Shown: positions 31,748-41,079, counted from the first letter of the stretch. The stretch is 64,000 nucleotides of DNA from Rhizobium sp. Pop5 (GCF_024721175.1 NZ_CP099399.1:2480001-2544000); one strand, 5' to 3'. Notes: generated from the sequence alone by a model not told the origin. Numbers and translations are program-made.

Positions 31748-32746
31748 TTAGAAATTCTGGAACAGCTGCCTGACCGTGTCGTAGGTTGCATTGGCGATGT
31801 TCAGCGATTGCAGGCCGAGCTGCTGCTGCGTCTGCTGCGCCCTGAGTTTGCTCGACTCCTCCTCCATGTCGGCATCGACGAGCCGGCCGATCCCGGCGGT
31901 GATGTTGTCGTGCAGTTTGCTGGCGAAGTCGTTCTGCAGCTCGATACGCCTTTCCAGCGCACCGAAGGCCGAACCGACCGTCGTCAGCTGCGTCAGCGCC
32001 GCATCGACGACGCTGATCATCTCGCCGAGCTGCCCTTTCGTCGTACTTGGTGAGACCGAAATAACCACCTGACCGGTGGTGGTGCCGTTCTTGCTGGTCA
32101 TCAGCACGTAGTCCTGCGAAGCGCCGAGTTCTGTGGCGAAATAGGCCGAAGTCAGCACGCCATATTCGCCCGAGCCGGTGGCGCGGTCGTCGATCAGGTA
32201 GCGCGCATCCTTGGAGGTGGTGGCCCCCACCGGCGTGTTGTCGATATGGTAGCTCAGCATGCCCACCGAGACCGTCCCGTCGGAGTTGCGGATGAAGGAG
32301 GCCGGGATCTGGCGCGGCTGCGTCGGCGTCGCATCGTTGTTGAGGATCACCCAGTTGTCGCTGTTGAAGGTTGCCGACTCCGACACGCTGCGCAGCTGCT
32401 CCTGCAACTGCTTGATCTCTTCGTCGATCTTGTTCTTGTCTATGCCGTCTTCGGTGGCGGCAACCAGCTTCGCCTTGATCTCGGAGACGACGTCGATGAC
32501 GTTCTGGACGCCGGTATAGGCCGTTCCCATCGTGGCGGCCGCCATGCCCAGCGCATCCTGGACTGCCGAAAGCGCTTTGTTGTCGGTGCGTGCGGTGGTG
32601 GCGATCGACCAGTAGACCGCGTTGTCACTGGCCTTGGCGACACGCATACCCGTCGTGATGTGGTTCTGCGTAACCGCCATCTTTCGATTGGTATCGCGCA
32701 GCACGTAAAGCGCCGCATCCACGGAGGTGCGCTGATAAATACTCAC
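31748..32746 (-). CDS. Flagellin
   Basis: A 332-residue flagellin. The N-terminal D0/D1 region (VLRDTNRKMAVTQNHITTGMRVAKASDNAVYWSIATTARTDNKALSAVQDALG) and C-terminal region (FGALERRIELQNDFASKLHDNITAGIGRLVDADMEEESSKLRAQQTQQQLGLQSLNIANATYDTVRQLFQNF) are conserved; the centre is short and variable. The start is a GTG with GGAG upstream (VSIYQRTSVDAALYVL). The first residues differ from the usual rhizobial MTSILTN start. It stands alone, away from other flagellar genes, so it is probably a minor or secondary filament subunit. Confidence 0.9.
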   Translation of the reverse strand: MSIYQRTSVDAALYVLRDTNRKMAVTQNHITTGMRVAKASDNAVYWSIATTARTDNKALSAVQDALGMAAATMGTAYTGVQNVIDVVSEIKAKLVAATEDGIDKNKIDEEIKQLQEQLRSVSESATFNSDNWVILNNDATPTQPRQIPASFIRNSDGTVSVGMLSYHIDNTPVGATTSKDARYLIDDRATGSGEYGVLTSAYFATELGASQDYVLMTSKNGTTTGQVVISVSPSTTKGQLGEMISVVDAALTQLTTVGSAFGALERRIELQNDFASKLHDNITAGIGRLVDADMEEESSKLRAQQTQQQLGLQSLNIANATYDTVRQLFQNF

Positions 32747-32967
32747 GGAACTAAACTCCAAAACACAACAAACGCAAACTGCACAAAAAATGAACCGCCC
32801 GCGCGGACACTCATGTCCGGGGCCGCCGGAATCCCAGCGGATACGGCCTTCAGAAAACGAAGAAGGCCGGTCGGTTGCTGGTAACAATCATTGCGGTTTA
32901 TGCTTAAAAAACGGCTAATCTTCAGAGCTAATTTAGCTTATTTCGCAAGTCTTCATACACCATGAGA

Positions 32968-32996
32968 AACGCCGCCGGAAAAGATCCGGCGGCGTT
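32968..32996. terminator. Hairpin downstream of the RND operon
   Basis: AACGCCGCCGGA and TCCGGCGGCGTT form a perfect 12-base stem with a five-base loop, about 20 bases past the RND permease stop. The T tract is short (TTTC), so termination strength is uncertain. Confidence 0.75.
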
Positions 32997-33017
32997 CCTT
33001 TCAAATCGGTGCGAGCC

Positions 33018-36000
33018 TTATTCGGCGGCCTGAAGCTGCTCTTTGCCGGGCGCGGCGCGCGGACGCATGGCGATCGACATCTCCTCGTGCAGGCGCGCTT
33101 CCTCATGGGCATGCGGCTTGGCGAAGCGGGCAAGCAGGAGATAGGCGACCGGCGTGATGAACAATGTCACCAGCGTTGCAAATCCGAGACCGCCGACGAT
33201 TACCCAGCCGAGCGCCACGCGCGCTTCCGCACCCGCGCCATGGGCAAAGACCAGCGGCACGCCGCCGAGAATGGTGGCGATCATCGTCATCATGACGGGG
33301 CGAAGGCGTAGCGCACAGGCCTTCTCGATCGACGAGCGCACATCCTCGCCCCGGTCGCGCAGCTGATTGGCGAACTCGACGATCAGGATGCCGTTCTTCG
33401 CCATGACGCCGACGAGCAGCACGAGGCCGATCTGGCTGTAGATGTTGAGGCTGGAGCCGGTGATGACAAGCGCGAAGACGGCGCAGGCGAGACCGAGCGG
33501 CACCGTCGACATGATGATCACCGAGGAAAGCACGCTTTCGAACTGCGCGGCCAGCACCAGGAAGATGATGACGATGGCGAAGCCGAAGGTCAGCGCCATG
33601 CCGCTCGAATTCTCTTCCAAGGTTGCTGCTTCCGCAAGCGGCAGCAGGCGCGAGCCCGGCGGCAGCAACGGCTCGGCGAGCGCGGTCACCTGTTTCACAG
33701 CATCGCCGAGCGACATGCCGTTCTTCAGGCCTGCGGTGATCGCGACGGAGGCGAGCTGCTGCTCGCGGTTGAGCTGCGGCGCGACCGAGCCTTCCGTCAT
33801 CGTGGCGATCACCGACATCGGCACCATCTTGCCGTCGCCGGTCTTCAGGAAGACGTTTTCGAGATCTGTGGGATCGTCGATCGGCCGCGTCGTCGAGGTC
33901 AAAAGCACGGGATAGGATTCGCCGTCGACGAAGACGTCGACCACCGAACGCCCTTCGAGCAGCGACTGGATCGCCGTCGATAGGCCCGTGATGTCGATGC
34001 CGAGATCGGAGGCGCGCTCGCGGTCAATCGCCACCGACACCTGTGCTTGGGTCGGCTCGTTGGTCAGGCGCGGCGTGTCATACCGGCCGGTGGCGTCGAG
34101 CGCCTGCACCAGCTTGGCGGCCGCCGCCGTCAGCGCTTCGTGATCGTTGCCAACAAGCGCCATCTGCACGCCGCTGCCGGCGCCGCGGATGCGCAGGCTG
34201 TTGGAGGAGATGGCGTTGCCGCGCAGCGCCGGCACCTTCGCTGCAGCCTGGTTGATATCGCCGACGATCTCGGCCTGCGTCCTGTGCCGCTCTCCCCACG
34301 GCGCCAGCGTCAGCACCATGAAGCCGCTGTTCAAAGAACCGCCCTGGCCGGAGATCGAGAAGATGTTGCGGATGTCGCGGCTATCGACCAGCGGCTGCAG
34401 ATATTCCTCGAGGAGTTGCATCTTGTCGCGGGTATATTCGAGGCTCGACCCCTGCGGCGTTGTCAGCCGCATCATCACCATCGAGCGGTCCTCTTCCGGC
34501 GTCAGCTCGCTCTTGACCGTGGAGAAGGTGATGACCGCCGCGCCGGCAAACATCAGCGAGAAGAGGATGACGACGAAGGGCGCGTCGAGGCAGGCGTGCA
34601 GCGCCCATTTGTAGAGGCGGGCGAGCGCGCCGCCGAAGCGGCCGAGCGCGCCGTGATCCTCGATCATCGGCTTCGTCAGCATGCGCGAGGCGAGCATCGG
34701 GCAGAGCGTCAGCGCCACGAGCGACGACAGCCCGACCGAAAAGGCAAGCACGAAACCGAATTCGCGGAAGAGACCGCCGACCTGCCCCGGCAGGAAGGAA
34801 AGCGGGATGAAGACGGCTGCGAGTGTCGCCGTCGTGGCGATAACGGCGAAGAACACCTCGCGCGTGCCGAGCACGGCCGCCGCGCGCGGCCCCATGCCTT
34901 CGGCGCGCCGGCGCACGATGTTTTCGAGCACCACGATCGCATCGTCGACGACGAGGCCGGTCGCCAGCACGATCGCGAGCAGCGTCAGGATGTTGATCGA
35001 GAAGCCGACCATGTAGATCGCCGCCAGCGTGCCGATCAGCGCCACCGGCATGCTGACCGCCGGGATCAGCGTCGCCCGCCAGTCGCGCAGGAAAAGATAG
35101 ATGACCGCGGTGACGATGACGGCGGCAAGCACCAGCGCCAGCACCACCTCATGGATCGCGCCGTCGATAAAGACGGCGTCGTCGCTGGTGATGGCGATCG
35201 TCGTTCCCTCCGGCAGCGTCTTCGACAGCTGCTCGACGGCGGCCTTGATGCCGGTCGAGATGTTGAGCGTGTTCGACTGCGCCTGGCGGATGATGCCGAG
35301 TCCGACGCCGGGCTTGCCGTTCGAGCGCAGTGCCGTATCACCGTCGCGAGGCCCGAGCGTCACGGTCGCGACGTCGCCGAGCCGGACGCGGTCCTGCAGC
35401 ATGACATCGGAAAAATCCGCCGGTGTCTGCAGATTGGCGGTGGCGCGCACGACGATATCCTGCGTCGCGCTCTTCAGCGAGCCGGCTGGCACATCGAGCG
35501 CGGCATTGCCGAGCGCCTTCGTCAGGTCGCCGATCGTGAGCCCGCGGCTCGCAAGCGCGCCCTGGTCGACATCGACGCGGAAGACCTTTTCCTGGTCGCC
35601 ATATTCCTCGACATCGGCCACGCCATCGACCGAGGCCAGGCGATCGATCACCTCGTTCTCGACGAGCTGCGTCAGGTCGTCCATGTTGAGCTTGGTGGAG
35701 GTGACGGCAAGGCGCATGATCGCCGAGGAGTCCGAATCCGCCTTGACGATCTGCGGCGCATCAGCCTCATCCGGCAGGTTCTGGGTGATGCGGCCGATCG
35801 CATCGCGCACGTCATTGGCGGCGACCGAGAGATCGATCGCATCGGAGAATTCGAGCGTCACCCGGCTCTGGCCGAAGGAAGAGGTCGACGAGATCGACTT
35901 CAGGCCGCTGACGCGCGCGACCGCGCCTTCGATCACCTTGGTCAGCTCCTGGTCGATCGTCTGCGGCGATGCGCCGTCGAAAGTGGTGCGCACGGTGACA

Positions 36001-36173
36001 ACGGGACGGTCGACATCAGGCAGTTCGCGGACTTCGACTCCGACATAGGCTGCGAGGCCGGCGACGACCATCAGCGTGTTGAACACGAGCGCCAGGATCG
36101 GCCGGCGAACGAAAAGCGCGGTGAAGCTCTGCTTGCCCGACGCCCTGTCCTGAGGCATCTCGGTCACGCTCAT
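33018..36173 (-). CDS. RND efflux transporter permease (AcrB/HAE1-like)
   Basis: A 1051-residue inner-membrane proton-driven pump subunit. The first helix is followed by the porter-domain start (RRPILALVFNTLMVVAGLAAYVGVEVRELPDVDRPVVTVRTTFDGASPQTIDQELT). The helix IV proton-relay region is LLAIVLATGLVVDDAIVVLENIVRR, and the second half has GLVLLVGVMAKNGILIVEFANQLRDRG and RLRPVMMTMIATILGGVPL. Length and layout match AcrB/MexB-like pumps. Its start overlaps the adaptor stop as ATGA. No outer-membrane factor gene is present, so a shared TolC protein is expected. Confidence 0.93.
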   Translation of the reverse strand: MSVTEMPQDRASGKQSFTALFVRRPILALVFNTLMVVAGLAAYVGVEVRELPDVDRPVVTVRTTFDGASPQTIDQELTKVIEGAVARVSGLKSISSTSSFGQSRVTLEFSDAIDLSVAANDVRDAIGRITQNLPDEADAPQIVKADSDSSAIMRLAVTSTKLNMDDLTQLVENEVIDRLASVDGVADVEEYGDQEKVFRVDVDQGALASRGLTIGDLTKALGNAALDVPAGSLKSATQDIVVRATANLQTPADFSDVMLQDRVRLGDVATVTLGPRDGDTALRSNGKPGVGLGIIRQAQSNTLNISTGIKAAVEQLSKTLPEGTTIAITSDDAVFIDGAIHEVVLALVLAAVIVTAVIYLFLRDWRATLIPAVSMPVALIGTLAAIYMVGFSINILTLLAIVLATGLVVDDAIVVLENIVRRRAEGMGPRAAAVLGTREVFFAVIATTATLAAVFIPLSFLPGQVGGLFREFGFVLAFSVGLSSLVALTLCPMLASRMLTKPMIEDHGALGRFGGALARLYKWALHACLDAPFVVILFSLMFAGAAVITFSTVKSELTPEEDRSMVMMRLTTPQGSSLEYTRDKMQLLEEYLQPLVDSRDIRNIFSISGQGGSLNSGFMVLTLAPWGERHRTQAEIVGDINQAAAKVPALRGNAISSNSLRIRGAGSGVQMALVGNDHEALTAAAAKLVQALDATGRYDTPRLTNEPTQAQVSVAIDRERASDLGIDITGLSTAIQSLLEGRSVVDVFVDGESYPVLLTSTTRPIDDPTDLENVFLKTGDGKMVPMSVIATMTEGSVAPQLNREQQLASVAITAGLKNGMSLGDAVKQVTALAEPLLPPGSRLLPLAEAATLEENSSGMALTFGFAIVIIFLVLAAQFESVLSSVIIMSTVPLGLACAVFALVITGSSLNIYSQIGLVLLVGVMAKNGILIVEFANQLRDRGEDVRSSIEKACALRLRPVMMTMIATILGGVPLVFAHGAGAEARVALGWVIVGGLGFATLVTLFITPVAYLLLARFAKPHAHEEARLHEEMSIAMRPRAAPGKEQLQAAE

Positions 36174-37387
36174 TGGGTCGCGACCTCCCCATTGGCGGCG
36201 ACATCGGCGGAAAGGCGCACCGCCCCGCCCTCACGCACACGCTGCAGGCCCTGCGTCACGATCTTGTCGCCATCCTTGAGGTCGGCGTTGACGAGCACGA
36301 AATCGGGATTGCGCTGGACGACGCTGACCCGCACCTTATGCGACTTGTCGTCGGTCACCAGCCAGACGAACGAACCTTGAGAATCCCACTGCACGGACTG
36401 CGGATCGACCGCCGGATATTTGTCGCCGGGAAATTTCATGCTGACGTTGAAGGACATCCCGGCGCGCAGCTCATCCGACGAATTGTCTATCCGGGCGCGC
36501 AGGCGCAACGTGCGGCTTGCCGCATCGATGCGGTTGTCGACAGCCTCGATCGCGCCCGAAAACACCTGCCCCGGCCTTGCGACCGACATCGCCTCGACCG
36601 GCTGGCCGACCTTCACCGTATTGGCAAAGCGCTCCGGCACCCAGAAGTCGACGAGAATTTCCGAACGGTCATCGAGCGTCACGATCGGAGTCGTCGTCGT
36701 GACATTGTCGCCGATATTGACGGGCACGATGCCGACGATGCCGTCGATCGGAGCGATGATGTTGCGCCGTGCGAGATTGAGTTCGGCGGCCTGAAGCTGC
36801 AGCCGTGCGCCCTGCTCTGCGATCTCGGAATCGAAGACATCCATGCGCGACACGCTGGACTTGATGTTGTGATAGAGATTGGACTTCTCCACTGCGGCTC
36901 GCACTGCCACGTCTGCCTGGCCGCGGGCGATCACCTGCTCCTCGCTGTCGAGCTTGGCGAGCACCTGACCGGCCTTCACGCTGTCGCCTGATTTGATCAG
37001 GATTTCGCGGATCGTTCCCGTCGCCTGCGGCGTAACGGCAACGGAGCGGATCGCATCACCCGTGCCGATGGCGTTCAGCCGGTCGTTGACGACGCCCTGG
37101 ACGACGGCTTGCGTCGCGACAAGAATGGCGCTGTTGCGCCCACCGCCATTGCGGCGGTTCTGCCCTTGCCCCTGCCCTCGACCCTGTCCGCGCTGCTGCC
37201 CCTCGGCCCGTGAAGAAGCGTCGGCATCCGCAGTTTCCTCGGCCTTCGGCGCAATCTTCGAAACGAGGCTCTCTGGAATGCCGGCATTGCGCATCGTGTC
37301 GCCTGCACCGGGCGCAAGGAAAACCCACGCGGCAAAGCCGGCAATAATGACGATGAATGAGAGTACAAGCTGCTTCCAAAAGGCCAT
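36170..37387 (-). CDS. RND efflux periplasmic adaptor subunit
   Basis: A 405-residue membrane-fusion protein. It has an N-terminal membrane anchor (QLVLSFIVIIAGFAAWVFLAP), an unusual Arg/Gly/Gln-rich low-complexity stretch (residues ~62-85), then the barrel-sandwich/lipoyl segment (ATGTIREILIKSGDSVKAGQVLAKLDS), a short helical hairpin, and beta-barrel parts (IIAPIDGIVGIVPVNIGDNVTTTTPIVTLDD, LRLRARIDNSSDELRAGMSFNV). It links the pump to an outer-membrane channel. It is the first gene of the two-gene operon; the 268-base upstream region shows no regulator gene. Confidence 0.92.
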   Translation of the reverse strand: MAFWKQLVLSFIVIIAGFAAWVFLAPGAGDTMRNAGIPESLVSKIAPKAEETADADASSRAEGQQRGQGRGQGQGQNRRNGGGRNSAILVATQAVVQGVVNDRLNAIGTGDAIRSVAVTPQATGTIREILIKSGDSVKAGQVLAKLDSEEQVIARGQADVAVRAAVEKSNLYHNIKSSVSRMDVFDSEIAEQGARLQLQAAELNLARRNIIAPIDGIVGIVPVNIGDNVTTTTPIVTLDDRSEILVDFWVPERFANTVKVGQPVEAMSVARPGQVFSGAIEAVDNRIDAASRTLRLRARIDNSSDELRAGMSFNVSMKFPGDKYPAVDPQSVQWDSQGSFVWLVTDDKSHKVRVSVVQRNPDFVLVNADLKDGDKIVTQGLQRVREGGAVRLSADVAANGEVATQ

Positions 37388-37655
37388 TCACGTCTCCGGA
37401 GGGACTCGAGGTTTGGACCAGGGACGGTCGATAGAGGCGCTGCGGGTCCAAGTTACCCGACCGGTGCGACAATATCGTGCTTTTGCAGCTTAGCGGCAAG
37501 CATAAGCACCCGGCATTACTCATCTGTAATATCAGGGAAGAATGGAAATAACCCGGCTGGTCACTTTTCTTTGAACGAAGCTCGCAAAGGTCTACGGCGC
37601 CACCGGTCTATCGGGGAATATTCCGCAGGACCCCATAAATTTTAGGGGCGGAAAT

Positions 37656-38567
37656 CTATCGGCGCATCGACCATCGCAGCCCAATCACTGCGGCTAGTCC
37701 CAATATCGGCCACACCGCCCAGAACGTCCCGCTCCAGGTGAGAAGATTGATGCCGATGATGCCGAGCGCCACGATCACCAGCGTGGCGATCCTGCGGTCG
37801 AAACGCGTCTGGTCACGATTCCACGCCAGCGCTGCGACGACGACGAAGGCGAGCAGCGGAAAGCGCGCCCAGAAAACGCCGTCCCATGTCAGGAGGTTGA
37901 TGCCGATGAGCACCGCGGCGATAACCCCGAGCACGGCAAACAATCTTCGCCTCAGCGGCGCTGGCCGCGGTTCGGTCAAAACGGCAGCCGGCTGCGACGG
38001 TCGCGCGGCGGCCGGTCGTTCGGCGGGCGCAGGCTCGTCGCTTCCGTCGCCAATTCTCACCGCATAGCTCGGCACGCCCTCTTCGACGTTCTTCACCATC
38101 AGCGGCCCGAGAAACTCGAAGCCGACGGCCACCTTGTTGCGGACCTGATCGTAGACAGTGCTCGATATGACGATGCCGCCGGGGGTTGCAGAGGCTTGCA
38201 GCCGCGCGGCGATATTGACGCCGTCGCCGTAGATGTCTTCGCCCTCGACGATCACGTCGCCGAGATTGATGCCGATGCGGAAAAGCATACGCCCGTCGCT
38301 CGGGCGCCGGGCGTTGAAACCCGCGAGATCGTTCTGTGTATCGACGGCGGCGCGCACGGCCTCGACCACGCTCGGAAATTCCGCGATCAGCCCGTCGCCC
38401 CAGGTGTTGACGACGCGGCCGCCGTGGCTTTGGATCAGGTGCCCCATCGCCTCCCGGCAACGCTTCAGCGTCGCCAGCGTCCCCTCCTCGTCGGCGCCCA
38501 TCAGCCGCGTATAGTCCTGCACATCAGCACAGAAGATCGTCGTCAGCTTGCGCCGCGTTTCACTCAT
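37656..38567 (-). CDS. Class III adenylate/guanylate cyclase with C-terminal duplicated 2TM region
   Basis: A 303-residue protein. The catalytic domain is N-terminal (about 1-172): metal aspartates Asp15 (FCADVQDYTRLM) and Asp58 (NTWGDGLIAEF), GINLGDVIVEGEDIYGDGVNIAARLQ with the transition-state Asn/Arg, and VKNVEEGVPSYAV. All key residues look intact. A Pro/Ala linker leads to two copies of a two-helix membrane unit; IGINLLTWDGVFWARFP (from 221) and IGINLLTWSGTFWAVWP (from 271) are exactly 50 residues apart. Rhizobia have many such cyclases. Product (cAMP or cGMP) and signal are not determinable here. Confidence 0.9.
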   Translation of the reverse strand: MSETRRKLTTIFCADVQDYTRLMGADEEGTLATLKRCREAMGHLIQSHGGRVVNTWGDGLIAEFPSVVEAVRAAVDTQNDLAGFNARRPSDGRMLFRIGINLGDVIVEGEDIYGDGVNIAARLQASATPGGIVISSTVYDQVRNKVAVGFEFLGPLMVKNVEEGVPSYAVRIGDGSDEPAPAERPAAARPSQPAAVLTEPRPAPLRRRLFAVLGVIAAVLIGINLLTWDGVFWARFPLLAFVVVAALAWNRDQTRFDRRIATLVIVALGIIGINLLTWSGTFWAVWPILGLAAVIGLRWSMRR

Positions 38568-38688
38568 GGTCCCTCGTCTCCACGCCTAGAGATCGCTGCA
38601 AGGCTGAAGCTGATTGAATGGGGTCGATATAGGCGATTGCAGCGGTGTTACGTTACTAAGCCTTTGTCTTCGTTGCCACCGATAATTG

Positions 38689-39384
38689 TTATCTCGAAGC
38701 GAGGCCATCGAGCAGGAAGTCGAGGCCTTTCCGGAAAGCGCCGTCCCAGTCATTATCCAGCAGCAGACGAGAGCGTTCGATTGCCGGGTAGTGTTCGTTG
38801 AGAGCGGTGAGGTTCTGCTGGGCGGCTGCCCTGTCCTCCTCCGAAAGATCGAAATTCGCCCGGGTGACGGTCGCCCCCATCACATAGTTCCAAAGCGACC
38901 ATATCGCGACGTTCAAATCAGCATCGGCGACACCGGCGCCGGACAGGATCTTGGTCAGCCGTTCCAGGCGAGCGAGGATGTTCGGGCCGAGCGCCCGACG
39001 CGGCAACAGCGATGGCGACCAGGGATGGCGCAGCATGCTGGCGCGCCAGTCCTCAAGCATATGAACGACTTCCCCGCGCCAGTCTTTTGACACGGCTGTT
39101 TCCGGCGATCCGCGATATTCGAGCACCGAGTCGAGCGCCAGATCGAAGACCTTCTCCTTGTTGTCGACATGCCAATAGAGGCTCATCGCCCCCGAACCGA
39201 GACGATCGGCGAGACGGCGCATCGTCAATCCGTCGACTCCCTGGGCGTCCAGCAGTTCCACTGCGGTCGCCACGATCCGTTCCAGAGACAGAGCCGGTTC
39301 ATTGCGGGGGGCCTGCACAGACTGCGCTGACGCGATTTTCCCTGGAGACCGTTTGCTTTGCGCGCCACTGCGTTTGGCTGCCAT
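38689..39384 (-). CDS. TetR family transcriptional regulator
   Basis: A 231-residue regulator. After a basic tail (AAKRSGAQSKRSPGKIA) comes the TetR helix-turn-helix (LSLERIVATAVELLDAQGVDGLTMRRLADRLGSGAMSLYWHVDNKEKVFDLALDSVL) and a TetR_C-like ligand domain. Start MAAKRSG was chosen for the AGGGAAAACGG ribosome site. It is divergent from an exported RidA-like gene. The intergenic region contains a perfect inverted repeat with arms of 21 bases, the likely operator for both. Confidence 0.9.
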   Translation of the reverse strand: MAAKRSGAQSKRSPGKIASAQSVQAPRNEPALSLERIVATAVELLDAQGVDGLTMRRLADRLGSGAMSLYWHVDNKEKVFDLALDSVLEYRGSPETAVSKDWRGEVVHMLEDWRASMLRHPWSPSLLPRRALGPNILARLERLTKILSGAGVADADLNVAIWSLWNYVMGATVTRANFDLSEEDRAAAQQNLTALNEHYPAIERSRLLLDNDWDGAFRKGLDFLLDGLASR

Positions 39385-39450
39385 CCGTTTTCCCTGCTGA
39401 TCACTGTGCCGATTTAAGCGGACAAGGTGGCGATTGTCGATCCTGAACGG

Positions 39451-39500
39451 TTGACTCGTACGATGTACGATGCAATTCAATCGTACATCGTACGAGTCAA
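39451..39500. promoter_or_regulatory. Perfect 21-base-arm inverted repeat, TetR operator
   Basis: The left arm 39451-39471 begins TTGACTCGTACGATGTACGA. The right arm 39480-39500 is its exact reverse complement and ends TCGTACGAGTCAA. The eight-base spacer centres on AATT, and each arm contains the smaller palindrome TCGTACGA. The left edge TTGACT could be the -35 box of the RidA-like gene. It lies 55 bases before that gene's ATG and 67 from the tetR start. Confidence 0.8.
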
Positions 39501-39554
39501 TTCTGTCCAGTGGGCGCGAATACGTTGCTCGCGCCCTCGGACCCAGGAGAAACC

Positions 39555-40043
39555 ATGTTACGCGCAATCAAGCATCTGCTCATCGGAGGCCTCATCATCA
39601 TGACAACAGGAATCCCCAACAGGACGACAGCGAGCGAGAACGATCTCAAGCTGACCATCGTCAATCCGCAGACCCTCTACGACCCGACGCCGAACGGCTA
39701 CAGCACTGTGGTAATCGTGCCGCGCGAAGCCCGGTTGGCCTACATCTCCGGCCAGGGCGGCCAGGATGCGACCGGCGCCCTGTCGCCGGACTTCGCGGTC
39801 CAGGTGAAACAGGCCTACGCAAATCTACACACCGCCCTCGATGCACTTGGCGCAAGGCCGGATCAGGTCGCCAAGCTTACGGTCTTCGTGGTCGATCACG
39901 ACATGTCCAAGCTCGAGGTGCTGACCCGGAACGTCAAGGAAATGTTCGGCGAGACGCTGCCGGCGCAGACGCTGATCCCCGTCCCGAAGCTTGCGATCGA
40001 CCCCATGCTTTTCGAAGTCGAAGCCGTCGTCATGCTGGAATAG
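39555..40043 (+). CDS. Exported RidA-like (YjgF superfamily) protein lacking the catalytic arginine
   Basis: A 162-residue protein with an N-terminal hydrophobic export signal (MLRAIKHLLIGGLIIMTTG) before a YjgF/RidA domain (YSTVVIVPREARLAYISGQGGQDATG, VKQAYANLHTALDALGARPDQVAKLTVFVVD, FGETLPAQTLIPVPKLAIDPMLFEVEAVVML). Where active RidA has PAR, this protein has PAQ (Gln138), so imine deamination by the usual mechanism is unlikely. AGGAGA precedes the ATG. The TetR operator upstream implies inducible expression. The ligand and role are unknown; Rid-like non-enzymatic or differently active subfamilies exist. Confidence 0.85.
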   Translation: MLRAIKHLLIGGLIIMTTGIPNRTTASENDLKLTIVNPQTLYDPTPNGYSTVVIVPREARLAYISGQGGQDATGALSPDFAVQVKQAYANLHTALDALGARPDQVAKLTVFVVDHDMSKLEVLTRNVKEMFGETLPAQTLIPVPKLAIDPMLFEVEAVVMLE

Positions 40044-40073
40044 CACCGACCGCCAGCCGCGGCGATCATCGCT

Positions 40074-40976
40074 TCAAGGAGCCCCCGCCAGCCAGTCGTG
40101 AAAGGCGGCGACTTCGTGCCGCCGCAACGCCTTGGGGGCGGCCACGATGTAATAGGCCCATTTGACAGGCCATCGGATCTCCGGCAGCAGCTGCACCAGC
40201 CGGCCGCTCTCCAGCTCCTGCGCCACAAGCGCCTTCCGCACCAGGGCTACGCCTCTTGCCGCGACCGCCGCGTGAATGACGGCGGCGGTCGAATTGATCT
40301 TCAAGCCGCCACCGGCGGGCGCCCGGTTGGCGCCGGATCGGGCAAGCCATTCGACCCAGCTCGGAAACTCCCCGCCTGGATGTGGCGTACCGTCGTGGAT
40401 CAGCGTCTGCTCCGCGATCCATCCTGCGGTTACGTCGCGATCGGCGGGCACGAGCCTGTTATGGCAGACGGCGATGATTTCCTCGCCCATCAGGAAGGTG
40501 GACCGTACGCCCTTCCAGGAGCCCAGACCGCATCGGATGCCGATATCAGCTTCGCCCTGGGCGAGATCGATGACCCGGTCCGAAACGTCGAGCCGCACAT
40601 CGATGCCGGGATAGGCAGACGAAAAGTCATCGAGCCGGGACAAAAGCCAGTTGGCGACGAGCGCTTGCGACGCCGTCACCACCACGACCGAACGGGCCTT
40701 GCGGCCGCGCAGCTTCCGAAGGCCGGACTCAAGAAGGTCGAGCCCTTGGGCGATGTCTTCGAGAGCCTCCCGCGCCTCGTCGACCGGCGCCAGGCGCTCG
40801 GCGCCGGAACGGCTTCGCCGGAATAATGGATATCCGACCCAATCCTCCAGCGAGCGGACCAGCTGACCGACGGCGGGCCGGGTGACGTCGAGTTCGGTGG
40901 CCGCCCCGACGAAGCTGCCGTGTCGCGCGGACGCCTCCAGCGCCTGAAGCGAACGTAGTCTGGTGAGGTTTCTCAT
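40074..40976 (-). CDS. LysR family transcriptional regulator (GcvA-like)
   Basis: A 300-residue regulator: MRNLTRLRSLQALEASARHGSFVGAATELDVTRPAVGQLVRSLEDWVGYPLFRRS winged helix, then an effector domain (GRKARSVVVVTASQALVANWLLSRLDDFSSAYPGIDVRLDVSD, GEADIGIRCGLGSWKGVRSTFL) of the GcvA subgroup. The start at 40976 aligns with GcvA-type N termini. It is divergent from the SDR-cupin-oxidase-MFS operon, its probable target; the 103-base gap contains a direct repeat TCCTCGCG near 41026-41045. Confidence 0.9.
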   Translation of the reverse strand: MRNLTRLRSLQALEASARHGSFVGAATELDVTRPAVGQLVRSLEDWVGYPLFRRSRSGAERLAPVDEAREALEDIAQGLDLLESGLRKLRGRKARSVVVVTASQALVANWLLSRLDDFSSAYPGIDVRLDVSDRVIDLAQGEADIGIRCGLGSWKGVRSTFLMGEEIIAVCHNRLVPADRDVTAGWIAEQTLIHDGTPHPGGEFPSWVEWLARSGANRAPAGGGLKINSTAAVIHAAVAARGVALVRKALVAQELESGRLVQLLPEIRWPVKWAYYIVAAPKALRRHEVAAFHDWLAGAP

Positions 40977-41079
40977 AGTGTTCACGACAAAGTTTTTCTT
41001 TCTATGCGATATGGCGTCTTTTCCTCGCGAACGCAAATCCTCGCGTTAGCATGGAGCTGCAAACAAGAGGATTTGACGC

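Noticed and set aside
31528..31791. An 87-codon minus-strand frame after the flagellin gene
   Set aside because: It overlaps the flagellin C terminus, has no ribosome site and no recognisable domain.
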